Below, piece by piece: positions 17,649 through 25,535 of a stretch of 64,000 nt of DNA. Location: positions 1 to 64,000 of the forward strand of contig NZ_NESJ01000015.1 of the NCBI RefSeq assembly GCF_003063645.1. Reading direction: 5' to 3'. Numbering within the stretch: position 1 is the stretch's first letter; every line of letters begins with the position of its first letter. The stretch is from Limnohabitans sp. 2KL-51 (lineage in GTDB: Bacteria; Pseudomonadota; Gammaproteobacteria; Burkholderiales; Burkholderiaceae_C). The notes beneath the pieces were generated by a model that made no database searches, was not told where the DNA came from, and saw nothing but the letters and a program-made list of their open reading frames with translations. The translations under genes were made by a program, and so were the position numbers.

Positions 17649-20600
17649 ATGAACGCCCCCTTGCCCGAATCGATTCGCCAAGCTCTTGAAACGGTGACGC
17701 TGGACGACAAATACAGCTTGGATGTAGGTCGCGCGTTCATGAGTGGCGTGCAGGCCTTGGTCAAACTGCCCATGCTGCAGCGCCAACGCGACGCGCTGCA
17801 AGGCAAAAACACCGCTGGCTTCATTAGCGGTTACCGAGGATCCCCGCTGGGCAGCTACGACCAGTCGCTTTGGAAAGCCAAAGACCACCTCAAAGCCCAG
17901 CACATCGTGTTTCAGCCCGGCGTCAACGAAGAGCTGGCCGCTACCGCCTTGTGGGGCACTCAGCAACTGGGTTTTGCGCCACCGGGCACCAACAAGTTCG
18001 ATGGCGTGTTCGGCATCTGGTACGGCAAGGGCCCGGGCGTCGACCGCTGCTCGGACGTGTTCAAACACGCCAACATGGCAGGCACCACGCCGTGGGGCGG
18101 CGTACTGGCCGTGGCAGGCGATGACCATGTGGCCAAAAGCTCGACTGCCGCGCACCAGAGCGACCACATCTTCAAGGCCTGCGGCCTGCCCGTGTTTTTT
18201 CCGGCCAGCGTGCAAGACATCCTGGACCAAGGCCTGCACGCCATTGCCCTGAGCCGTTTTGCTGGCATTTGGTCGGGCATGAAGACGATTCAGGAAATCG
18301 TTGAGTCGAGCGCCACCGCGCACATCGACCCTGAACGCGTGCAAATCGTGTTACCCGAATTTGTCATGCCGCCCGGCGGCGTGCACATTCGTTGGCCCGA
18401 CACCGCACTGGAACAAGAGGCTCGTTTGTTCGACTACAAGTGGTACGCGGCACTGGCCTACATCCGCGCCAACAAGCTCAACCACAACGTCATTCAGGGC
18501 CCGAACGATCGGTTCGGCCTGATCGCCAGCGGCAAGGCTTTTAACGACACGCGCCAGGCCCTGCTCGATCTGGGTCTGGACGACGCCAACTGCCATCGTT
18601 TGGGCATCCGATTACACAAGGTTGGCGTGGTCTGGCCCCTCGAAGCGCACACCACGCGTGAATTCGCCACCGGTCTGCGCGAAATTTTGGTGGTCGAAGA
18701 AAAACGCCAGGTCATCGAGTACCAAATCAAGGAAGAGCTGTACAACTGGCGTGACGACGTGCGCCCCAACATTGTGGGGAAGTTCGACGAAGCCGATGGC
18801 GACACCTCGGGGGGCGAATGGTCAACGCCCAATCCGACACAACGCACCTTGCTGCGAGCCAACGCCGACCTGACACCTGCGCTGATTGCGCGGGCCATTG
18901 CCAAGAGGCTGAAAAAACTGGGCGTGGATGCCGACACCACCGCCCACATCGATGCCCATCTGGCCGTGCTAGATGCCAAAGAAAAATCCTTGCAAACACT
19001 GAACTTGGGTGCGGCCGCTGAACGCACACCCTGGTTTTGCTCGGGCTGTCCACACAACTCCTCCACCAAAGTGCCCGAAGGCTCACGCGCGATGGCGGGC
19101 ATTGGCTGCCACTTCATGAGCCTCTGGATGGACCGCAGCACTACGGGCTTCACCCAGATGGGCGGTGAAGGCGTGCCATGGAGCGGGCAACAGCCCTTTT
19201 GCACCGACCAGCACATCTTTGCCAACATTGGCGACGGCACTTACTTCCACAGCGGCATCCTGGCGGTGCGCCAAAGCGTAGCTTCGGGTGTGAACATCAC
19301 CTACAAAATTTTGTACAACGACGCTGTCGCCATGACGGGCGGCCAACCCGTAGGTGAGCGATCTGAAGGCCACAGCGTGGTGCAGATCGCCATGAGCATG
19401 AAAGCCGAAGGTGCGCAACGCATCGTAGTGGTCACCGACGAACCCGAGAAATACGAGGGCGTGGCTTTGGTCGAAGGCGTGCGCGTGTTTCACCGCGATG
19501 AGCTCGACCGCATCCAACGCGAAATGCGAGAGATCAAAGGCACATCCGTCATCATTTACGACCAAACCTGTGCCACAGAAAAGCGCCGCCGCCGCAAACG
19601 CGGCACCATGGTGGACCCGGCTGTGCGCGTGATGATCAACGAAGAAGTCTGCGAAGGCTGCGGCGATTGCAGCGTGCAGTCCAATTGCTTGTCAGTCGAA
19701 CCGCTTGAAACACCTTTGGGGCGCAAACGCACCATTAACCAAAGCACTTGCAACAAGGACACCAGCTGCCTCAAGGGCTTTTGCCCGAGCTTTGTCACGG
19801 TGGAAGGCGGCACCTTCAAAAAGAAAGCTTCCTCCTCTAGTGCGGCCCCAAATCCTGCCGCGTTGGGTGTTCTGCCCGAGCCCGAACTGCCGCTTATCAA
19901 CCAGCCTTGGGGCATGGTGGTGGCGGGTGTGGGGGGCACAGGGGTCATCACCATTGGCCAGCTCCTCGGTATGGCCGCGCACATGGAGGGCAAAGGCATC
20001 GTTACACAAGACTCGGCAGGTCTGGCCCAAAAAGGCGGTGCCACTTGGAGCCACATCCTGGTGGCCAACACCCAAAACGACATCCGGACCACCCGCGTGA
20101 GCATGGCCGCTGCCGACCTGATCATAGGTTGCGACCCCATCGTCAGTGCTTCCAAAGAAACCACTGTGCGCATGCGTGCAGGTCGCACCCATGTGGCCCT
20201 GAACAGCAACAGCACCCCCACAGCTGCGTTTGTAAAAAATGGCAATTGGCAAAACCCGGCCGAACAATGCGTGGCCGAAATCACAGCGCAAGTTGGCGTT
20301 TCAGGCGTTGGCGCTTTTGATGCCGATGCCCTGGCCAAACAACTCATGGGCGACACCATTTATGTCAACCCGATGCTGCTTGGCTACGCCTGGCAAAAAG
20401 GCTGGGTGCCTTTGCGCCGTGAATCTTTGGTGCGGGCCATTGAGCTCAATGATGTACAAATTAAAAACAACTTGGCCGCTTTCGAGTGGGGCCGTCACGC
20501 GGCACACCAACTCGACGCGCTGATGCAAACCCTGCAGCCCGTGCAAGTGATCCAGTTCAAAAAGCGTGAATCTTTGGACGACCTCATCGCTGACCGCATG

Positions 20601-21185
20601 GCACGATTGACCGATTACCAAGACACGGCCTATGCCCAGCTTTACCAGAGCATCGTGGGCCGCGTACAAACCACCGAAGCGCCTTTAGGTAAAACACTTT
20701 TGAGCGAAACAGTAGCGCGTCAACTGTACCGCCTGATGGCCTACAAAGACGAATACGAAGTGGCCCGTTTGCACACGCAAACGGGATTCGTGGAACGCAT
20801 TCAAAACAGTTTTGAGGGCGACTTCAAAGTCCATTACCACCTGGCCCCGCCGCTTTGGTCCAAGCGCAACAGCCAAGGTGAATTGGTCAAAAGAAAGTTC
20901 GGCCCCGTCATGCTCACGGGCTTCAAACTTTTGGCCAAGCTCAAGGGTTTGCGCGGCACCACGCTCGATTACTTTGGCAAAACCGAAGAACGTCAGACAG
21001 AGCGTGCCCTGATCCGCGAATACACAGCGCACATCGAGCGCCACTTGATGCAACTGTCAGAAAAAACCCATGCACATGCGGTCAAAGTGGCCCAAGTGCC
21101 AGAGAACATCAAAGGCTATGGGCACGTCAAAGAACGCAATATCCGCGCAGCACGCTCCTTGTGGGCATCTTTAGACCCTCTATAA
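17649..21185 (+). CDS. Indolepyruvate ferredoxin oxidoreductase, fused alpha/gamma type
   Basis: This 1178-residue fusion oxidatively decarboxylates aryl-2-oxoacids from amino-acid transamination to aryl-acetyl-CoA. The N-terminal half carries the pyrimidine and TPP domains (GYRGSPLG near residue 60; GDGTYFHSG near 530). A ferredoxin-like [4Fe-4S] segment with CEGCGDC (about 668-674) and CNKDTSC follows. The C-terminal gamma domain starts near 750 with AGVGGTGVITIGQLL. I chose the ATG at 17649, preceded by CAGGAC; the frame runs further upstream but into the regulator's promoter. The long single chain is typical of Burkholderiales and alphaproteobacteria, in contrast to split iorA/iorB. A hairpin follows the stop. 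Confidence 0.92.
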   Translation: MNAPLPESIRQALETVTLDDKYSLDVGRAFMSGVQALVKLPMLQRQRDALQGKNTAGFISGYRGSPLGSYDQSLWKAKDHLKAQHIVFQPGVNEELAATALWGTQQLGFAPPGTNKFDGVFGIWYGKGPGVDRCSDVFKHANMAGTTPWGGVLAVAGDDHVAKSSTAAHQSDHIFKACGLPVFFPASVQDILDQGLHAIALSRFAGIWSGMKTIQEIVESSATAHIDPERVQIVLPEFVMPPGGVHIRWPDTALEQEARLFDYKWYAALAYIRANKLNHNVIQGPNDRFGLIASGKAFNDTRQALLDLGLDDANCHRLGIRLHKVGVVWPLEAHTTREFATGLREILVVEEKRQVIEYQIKEELYNWRDDVRPNIVGKFDEADGDTSGGEWSTPNPTQRTLLRANADLTPALIARAIAKRLKKLGVDADTTAHIDAHLAVLDAKEKSLQTLNLGAAAERTPWFCSGCPHNSSTKVPEGSRAMAGIGCHFMSLWMDRSTTGFTQMGGEGVPWSGQQPFCTDQHIFANIGDGTYFHSGILAVRQSVASGVNITYKILYNDAVAMTGGQPVGERSEGHSVVQIAMSMKAEGAQRIVVVTDEPEKYEGVALVEGVRVFHRDELDRIQREMREIKGTSVIIYDQTCATEKRRRRKRGTMVDPAVRVMINEEVCEGCGDCSVQSNCLSVEPLETPLGRKRTINQSTCNKDTSCLKGFCPSFVTVEGGTFKKKASSSSAAPNPAALGVLPEPELPLINQPWGMVVAGVGGTGVITIGQLLGMAAHMEGKGIVTQDSAGLAQKGGATWSHILVANTQNDIRTTRVSMAAADLIIGCDPIVSASKETTVRMRAGRTHVALNSNSTPTAAFVKNGNWQNPAEQCVAEITAQVGVSGVGAFDADALAKQLMGDTIYVNPMLLGYAWQKGWVPLRRESLVRAIELNDVQIKNNLAAFEWGRHAAHQLDALMQTLQPVQVIQFKKRESLDDLIADRMARLTDYQDTAYAQLYQSIVGRVQTTEAPLGKTLLSETVARQLYRLMAYKDEYEVARLHTQTGFVERIQNSFEGDFKVHYHLAPPLWSKRNSQGELVKRKFGPVMLTGFKLLAKLKGLRGTTLDYFGKTEERQTERALIREYTAHIERHLMQLSEKTHAHAVKVAQVPENIKGYGHVKERNIRAARSLWASLDPL

Positions 21186-21222
21186 AAATGCCTTGGCCCT
21201 AATTAAGGGGCCATGGCATTTT
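21185..21222 (+). terminator. Rho-independent terminator after the indolepyruvate oxidoreductase gene
   Basis: AAAATGCC pairs with GGCATTTT and the inner GGCCCT with AGGGGCC, giving a long stem with small internal mismatches that begins at the stop codon and ends in a short T run. Confidence 0.75.
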
Positions 21223-21278
21223 GAAACACAGCATCAGAAAAATGGTAACAGCGGCTCAAAAGCAGCTAAAAATAAGGC

Positions 21279-21539
21279 TTAGCGCGAGTCGGGTAATTCG
21301 ATTTTGACTTCCAGCACCTCAAGGTTGTCATGACGCTCTAGGTTGACCTTGATGTCTGCAACGTTGATCTTGATGTATTTACTGATCACTGCCACCAGTT
21401 CACGCTGTAAATCAGGCAAGTAATCGGGTTCAGCAGCATTGCGACCGCTGCGTTCGTGTGCCAAGATGATTTGCAAGCGTTCTTTGGCCACATTGGCCGT
21501 CTGCTTCTTTTCGCCCAAGAAGAAGGAAAGAAAAGACAT
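21279..21539 (-). CDS. minE: Cell division topological specificity factor MinE
   Basis: MinE (86 residues) stimulates MinD ATPase and drives pole-to-pole Min oscillation, keeping the division block away from midcell. The N-terminal membrane-targeting and MinD-binding helix contains [12 protein letters not shown], and the beta dimerisation domain follows with [11 protein letters not shown]. It lies three bases after minD, at the end of a minC-minD-minE operon. Confidence 0.96.
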   Translation of the reverse strand: MSFLSFFLGEKKQTANVAKERLQIILAHERSGRNAAEPDYLPDLQRELVAVISKYIKINVADIKVNLERHDNLEVLEVKIELPDSR

Positions 21540-21542
21540 GAT

Positions 21543-22358
21543 TTATTTGCCTCCAAACAGACGTTTGAAGAAACCCACCTTTTCCACATCGATGAAACGC
21601 ATGGGCTTGTCTTCACCCAAAAAGCGTGCAATCACATCCTTATAAGCTTCTGATACATCACTGCTGTTCATGTGAATGGCTGGTGTGCCTTGGTTGGAAG
21701 CTTGCAACACAGTTTCGCTTTCAGGGATGACGCCCAGGAGTTTGATGCGCAAAATGTCCTGTATATCTTGCAAGGACAGCATTTGCCCCTCTTCTACCCG
21801 ACTGGGGTTATAGCGTGTGATCAGCAAATGCTCTTTGATGGGTTCAAGACCTTCAATGGCGCGCATGGTCTTGCTGCCGAGTATGCCCAAAATACGGTCT
21901 GAATCACGCACCGAAGATACCTCAGGGTTGGTCACCACCAAAGCTTCGTCAGCGAAATACATGGCCATCAAAGCGCCGGTTTCAATGCCGGCAGGCGAGT
22001 CACAAACGATGTAATCGAAACCCTTGTCGCGCAAGTCGTTCAGTACTCTTTCGACGCCTTCTTGAGAAAGGGCATCTTTATCCCGAGTCTGGGATGCAGC
22101 CAAAACAAAAAGGTTGTCACATTGTTTGTCTTTAATCAATGCTTGGTTCAAATTGGCTTCGCCGTGAATGACATTGATCAGGTCATAAACCACGCGACGC
22201 TCGCAACCCATGATCAGGTCTAAATTGCGCAACCCCACATCAAAGTCAATGACAGCTGTCTTAAAGCCTCTTAGAGCCAGGCCTGTGGCAAAACTGGCGC
22301 TGGTTGTAGTCTTGCCCACACCGCCTTTGCCAGAGGTCACAACAACGATTTTTGCCAT
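21543..22358 (-). CDS. minD: Septum site-determining ATPase MinD
   Basis: MinD (271 residues) is a deviant-Walker ATPase that binds the inner membrane when ATP-loaded and recruits MinC. The P-loop SGKGGVGKTTTSA is at residues 9-21, Walker B is in YIVCDSPAGIE, and the C-terminus ends in the amphipathic membrane-targeting helix (EKVGFFKRLFGGK). It sits 35 bases after minC. Confidence 0.97.
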   Translation of the reverse strand: MAKIVVVTSGKGGVGKTTTSASFATGLALRGFKTAVIDFDVGLRNLDLIMGCERRVVYDLINVIHGEANLNQALIKDKQCDNLFVLAASQTRDKDALSQEGVERVLNDLRDKGFDYIVCDSPAGIETGALMAMYFADEALVVTNPEVSSVRDSDRILGILGSKTMRAIEGLEPIKEHLLITRYNPSRVEEGQMLSLQDIQDILRIKLLGVIPESETVLQASNQGTPAIHMNSSDVSEAYKDVIARFLGEDKPMRFIDVEKVGFFKRLFGGK

Positions 22359-22393
22359 GGATAAACTTTCTTCGACAAAATAAAAAATACAAA

Positions 22394-23158
22394 TCAGTTT
22401 TTCAAGGGATTGATCAGCAGTTTGTCCCCATCAGGACCCGAGTTCAAACTAACCAGGGCCGGTTTGCCGAAAAGGTCTTTGGACAATAGATTTTCACTGG
22501 TGCGGTAGACACCTGCAATGGAAATCAGTTCTGGCTCCATCGCTTGCGCAAAAATCAGTGCGTCGGTATTACCTCTAGCGCCAGCAATCGCTTTTCCTCG
22601 CAAAGTGCCGTAAACGTGGATATGGCCATCGGCAATGACTTCAGCACCGGCATTGACCATGCCCATCACAATCAAATCCCGTCCTTTGGCGTAAACCTGT
22701 TGACCAGAACGCAAGGACTTGTCGATGCGCATCGCGACAGAAAGTGCAGGTGATGTGATGAATGCATCGGCCATAGGCTCTTGAGGTGTTTGTGGCTCAG
22801 CAAGGGGTATAGAACGACGAATACGGGCATCGGATGCTTCAACCAAGCCAAGCCCCTTGGCCAGATCCAAAAGTGCTTCAGAAGCACCTTTGATGGCCAA
22901 AGGCACAAGTCTGTGTTGCGTTAAAAGGGTCGTCAGGGCGCTCAAATCGATGGTTTCATGTTCAACCAAACTTAAACCACTGACATCAATGACAAGTGGA
23001 TCGTGGTCAAAAAACCCTGGACTTTCAGCCATTTGAACGGCAAAAGCGCGGGAAACCTTGGCCATATCGCTTGTTTTAAGGACCAAAGCCACCAGTGACA
23101 AGTCAGCGCTTTTGATCTCGTAACAGGGGTTTGAAGGGTCTTCTGAAACGATCGCCAT
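22394..23158 (-). CDS. minC: Septum site-determining protein MinC
   Basis: MinC inhibits FtsZ polymerisation. The N-terminal FtsZ-inhibiting domain (about 10-115) is followed by a linker and the right-handed beta-helix that binds MinD (about 155-254), with VHVYG.LRGKA.AGA-type repeats visible as HVYGTLRGKAIAGARG. I use the ATG at 23158 (254 residues); an in-frame TTG at 23185 is possible. No strong ribosome site precedes either. The 259-bp upstream gap carries DnaA boxes. Confidence 0.94.
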   Translation of the reverse strand: MAIVSEDPSNPCYEIKSADLSLVALVLKTSDMAKVSRAFAVQMAESPGFFDHDPLVIDVSGLSLVEHETIDLSALTTLLTQHRLVPLAIKGASEALLDLAKGLGLVEASDARIRRSIPLAEPQTPQEPMADAFITSPALSVAMRIDKSLRSGQQVYAKGRDLIVMGMVNAGAEVIADGHIHVYGTLRGKAIAGARGNTDALIFAQAMEPELISIAGVYRTSENLLSKDLFGKPALVSLNSGPDGDKLLINPLKN

Positions 23159-23268
23159 GGTGCCGTTAAGGGGGAAAAGACGCAAATTTTAACAGTGCAC
23201 TTGTTTTTTTGTTATCTCTTTATGTTTTATATCTCTAAATAGTTGTAGTAGTAAGGGGATGGTGAAGA

Positions 23269-23277
23269 TGTGGACAA
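23269..23277. promoter_or_regulatory. DnaA box, one mismatch
   Basis: TGTGGACAA differs from TGTGGATAA at one position; it lies between the AT-rich tract and the perfect box pair. Confidence 0.4.
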
Positions 23278-23387
23278 GTTGTTTTTGTTGAGCTTTGACA
23301 AGGACTTGGTGTACTTTCAAGCATGTGGGTGACCCTGCTTTTGAATTGCTTCGCCGATATGAACAACTTTTACAAATCGGATCAAGC

Positions 23388-23396
23388 TGTGGATAA
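23388..23396 (-). promoter_or_regulatory. DnaA box, perfect
   Basis: TGTGGATAA is the reverse complement of the consensus TTATCCACA and forms the left arm of the 13-bp inverted repeat. Confidence 0.75.
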
Positions 23397-23415
23397 GTCA
23401 TGGGTTGCGCTATTT

Positions 23416-23424
23416 TTATCCACA
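23416..23424 (+). promoter_or_regulatory. DnaA box, perfect
   Basis: TTATCCACA matches the consensus exactly and faces the box at 23388-23396 in inverted orientation. Confidence 0.75.
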
Positions 23425-23444
23425 GCTTTGTCCCGAGTCTCTTT

Positions 23445-23654
23445 TCATTTGTCAATGACCCATTGAATGACCCCTTTGGCCACAAAACCCAACATGCCGA
23501 AAGCCAGGCTCAGAAAGATGACAAAGGTGCCGAATTTCCCGGCTTTTGACTCCCAGGCCAGCTGCAAAACGATGAACAGCATGTAGAGCATGAAAGCGCT
23601 CACACCAATGGTCAGGCCAAACCAGGCGAACTGTTCTTCAGTGAAACTCCACAT
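23445..23654 (-). CDS. DUF2788-family small membrane protein
   Basis: This 69-residue protein has two hydrophobic helices (about 10-32 and 43-62) separated by the charged motif ESKAGKFGTFV, which I recognise as typical of DUF2788. The function is unknown. AGGAGA precedes the start, and the ATG overlaps the upstream stop (TGATG), so it is coupled to the DUF2189 gene; a GTG one codon earlier is possible. Confidence 0.75.
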   Translation of the reverse strand: MWSFTEEQFAWFGLTIGVSAFMLYMLFIVLQLAWESKAGKFGTFVIFLSLAFGMLGFVAKGVIQWVIDK

Positions 23655-24583
23655 CACACAGTCTCCTGGCGGGGTATGCGCTCGGGCACTTCACGGATAT
23701 CAACGAGATCGCGGTAGGCATGCCAGGAAGCGTGGCCCAGCATAGGCACAATCACGATCAAGCCGATGAACAAGCTCAAAATGCCTATCATGCTCAGGCC
23801 CATGATCAAAAACGCCCACAGCACCATGGGCATGGGATGGGTCAGAACCACTTTCCAACTGGTCAATACCGCTTGAAAGGTGTTGAGTTGGCGGTCGAGC
23901 AGCAAAGGCATGGCCACTACGCTGGAAGCAAAAACCGGCGCGGCCATCAAGCCACCCAGCATCAGCCACAGCTCAAACAGGTAACTGTCTGGGCTGAGCA
24001 CCACATGGCGAATGAAATCCATGGGAGTGTGGATAGCCACCGGGGCCAACAAAGTGATCAGGGCCGATGAGGTCAAGACCCAGCCTGTGCCCGCTATGGC
24101 CAGCAACAAGCCAAAACGCACCAGACACCAGTAACTCACAGGTTCGTTGTTTTGCAGCCTTTGCCATTGCGTCCAGGTTTTGATCAAAAGCCGCAGGTTC
24201 ACAGCTTCGTTTCTTTCGATGGCGCGACTCATGGCATACAAGCTGGTGGCCAAAACCGGGGCAACGACCAAAAAACCCGACACCGCACTGGCCAGCAGCC
24301 AGAACCGGTCGTGTGCCAGCCAGGTGATCATGCCACCACCCAGAGCCATGATCAGGCCGTGCGCCAGGCTTAGCCAAGGTGAATGACAAATGTCTTTCAG
24401 CCCCAAATAAAGCCAATACAAGGGTTGCTTGCCGTTGATGGGCAGAACCCCAGGTAAGTTCAAACTTCCACGTCCAGTCGGAGGCTTTTCGGGTAGCGGC
24501 TTGGGTGAATAGTGTGGAGGCGGGGAGGCTTGTTTCATACCACCGAGCTTATCCACCGGGCGATTTGAGAATTTGACCTGCAT
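23654..24583 (-). CDS. DUF2189-family integral membrane protein
   Basis: This protein of about 309 residues has a proline-rich N-terminus and about six membrane segments. It ends with the block GHASWHAYRDLVD that is characteristic of DUF2189. The function is unknown. It is translationally coupled to the DUF2788 gene downstream. The start is uncertain: ATG at 24583, or an ATG 45 bases further in (24538). Confidence 0.75.
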   Translation of the reverse strand: MQVKFSNRPVDKLGGMKQASPPPHYSPKPLPEKPPTGRGSLNLPGVLPINGKQPLYWLYLGLKDICHSPWLSLAHGLIMALGGGMITWLAHDRFWLLASAVSGFLVVAPVLATSLYAMSRAIERNEAVNLRLLIKTWTQWQRLQNNEPVSYWCLVRFGLLLAIAGTGWVLTSSALITLLAPVAIHTPMDFIRHVVLSPDSYLFELWLMLGGLMAAPVFASSVVAMPLLLDRQLNTFQAVLTSWKVVLTHPMPMVLWAFLIMGLSMIGILSLFIGLIVIVPMLGHASWHAYRDLVDIREVPERIPRQETV

Positions 24584-24592
24584 CAAATGGTA

Positions 24593-24615
24593 AAAGGCTG
24601 CGAAGCAGCCTTTTG
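24593..24615. terminator. Hairpin terminator
   Basis: AAAAGGCTGC-GAA-GCAGCCTTTT is a perfect 10-bp stem with a 3-base loop, downstream of the Spy/CpxP-like gene on the minus strand. The following T run is short, but the A/T ends of the stem supply it. Confidence 0.7.
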
Positions 24616-24663
24616 GAATCAGTCACACCAGAAAAAAACTGGTTGAGTGGTGCCCATGGAGAG

Positions 24664-25149
24664 TCAATGGTGGCCGTGACCGTTTGAATGTTTCATGGCG
24701 TGCATGCCAGAACCTTTCATCATGCGAGCGGTTTCCTGATCAAACACTTGCTTTTGGTCAGCGCTCAGGGTGGCGTAAAAAGCCTTGGTCGTATCGGCGC
24801 GTTGTTGCATGTGCGCGTCACGTTGTTTTTTCATGGCCTGCATTTGGTCCAGGCGTTCGGGCGTGGTCATCTGTTCAAAAGCTGCACGTTCGGGCCGCGC
24901 TATGTGGGCTGAGAGCTGCATCGATTGTGCGAAAGTATTCCACGCGGGCTCTTGAGCAGCTTGCAAGTTCAGTTTGGACTTGAGCTCGGTCAAATGCTGC
25001 GCGTGGCGCTCGACTTTGTGCTCGCGCATTTTCTCCATGCGACCAGCACGGGCGTTGTCGGCAGGAGCCGTGGTGTTTTGGGCCAAAGCCAGACCGGTCA
25101 GACCGGCCATCAAGGCTGTGGCGATCAAAGTGGTGCGAATCGATTTCAT
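24664..25149 (-). CDS. Spy/CpxP-like periplasmic protein with Met/His-rich tail
   Basis: This is a 161-residue secreted protein. I start it at the ATG at 25149, with AAGGATG upstream and a clear signal peptide cleaved after ALAQ (about residue 23); the longer frame has no such features. The mature part is highly charged and helical, with TPERLDQMQAM and LSADQKQVF, which resemble the LTxxQ motif of Spy/CpxP chaperones or metal sensors. The C-terminus is Met/His-rich (GMHAMKHSNGHGHH), suggesting copper or other metal binding. It lies upstream of copZ and copA, which supports a role in periplasmic copper handling. That role is inferred. Confidence 0.75.
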   Translation of the reverse strand: MKSIRTTLIATALMAGLTGLALAQNTTAPADNARAGRMEKMREHKVERHAQHLTELKSKLNLQAAQEPAWNTFAQSMQLSAHIARPERAAFEQMTTPERLDQMQAMKKQRDAHMQQRADTTKAFYATLSADQKQVFDQETARMMKGSGMHAMKHSNGHGHH

Positions 25150-25261
25150 GGAAACATCCTTGGGTTGATGGGATGCCTGCAGTGTGATCCGCCCATGTAT
25201 CCGGGCTGTGCCCGAATGGTGCTGATTTGTAAAGATCAGGTATTTTTGTTCTGCAAAAAAT

Positions 25262-25459
25262 TCAAGCATTGACGCGGTAACCTTCATCGGCAATGGCTTG
25301 GGCCAAAGCCTCACGGTTTTTTTCTGAATCCACCTGTACGGTGTTTTGTAAGCGATCGATCACGACCTTGGCCTTTGCATCCAAAGCCAGCAAAGCTTTG
25401 GTGACTGCTTTTTCGCAATGCCCACACGTCATGCCCTCAACCCTGAAAATTTGGTTCAT
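25262..25459 (-). CDS. copZ: Copper chaperone, heavy-metal-associated domain
   Basis: This 65-residue HMA-domain protein has the Cu(I)-binding motif GMTCGHC at residues 9-15. It would carry copper in the cytoplasm to the CopA ATPase. The ATG at 25459 gives the standard size; the longer frame would add 18 residues. It diverges from copA across a 76-bp gap holding inverted repeats, so both genes may share one operator. Confidence 0.88.
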   Translation of the reverse strand: MNQIFRVEGMTCGHCEKAVTKALLALDAKAKVVIDRLQNTVQVDSEKNREALAQAIADEGYRVNA

Positions 25460-25487
25460 GATGCATCCTCTCCAATGAACTGAACAC

Positions 25488-25518
25488 GACCCGTTGGGGT
25501 CTGGTCTGAGCATAGACC
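25488..25518. promoter_or_regulatory. Paired inverted repeats in the copZ-copA divergent promoter
   Basis: GACCC-GTTG-GGGTC (25488-25501) is followed at once by GGTCT-GAGCAT-AGACC (25503-25518). They sit between the divergent starts and could be the operator of a copper-responsive regulator. No cueR, csoR or copY gene is in the window. Confidence 0.45.
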
Positions 25519-25535
25519 ATCAAGAACTTCATGCC

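Larger units (their letters stand above)
23186..23444. other. AT-rich region with DnaA boxes: candidate oriC or DnaA-regulated promoter
   Basis: This 259-bp gap upstream of minC has an AT-rich tract (about 23186-23245) containing the direct repeat TATCTCT at 23213 and 23230. Three DnaA-box-like sequences follow; two are perfect and form a 13-bp inverted repeat, AAGCTGTGGATAA (23384-23396) and TTATCCACAGCTT (23416-23428), 19 bases apart. An AT-rich unwinding tract beside paired DnaA boxes, within 9-10 kb of a parS cluster, is what an origin would look like, but dnaA itself is not nearby. The minC promoter must also lie here. Confidence 0.5.

Noticed and set aside
23384..23428. DnaA-box inverted repeat read as a transcription terminator for the DUF2788 gene
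   Set aside because: The 19-base loop and missing T run make a terminator unlikely; the arms are exact DnaA boxes.
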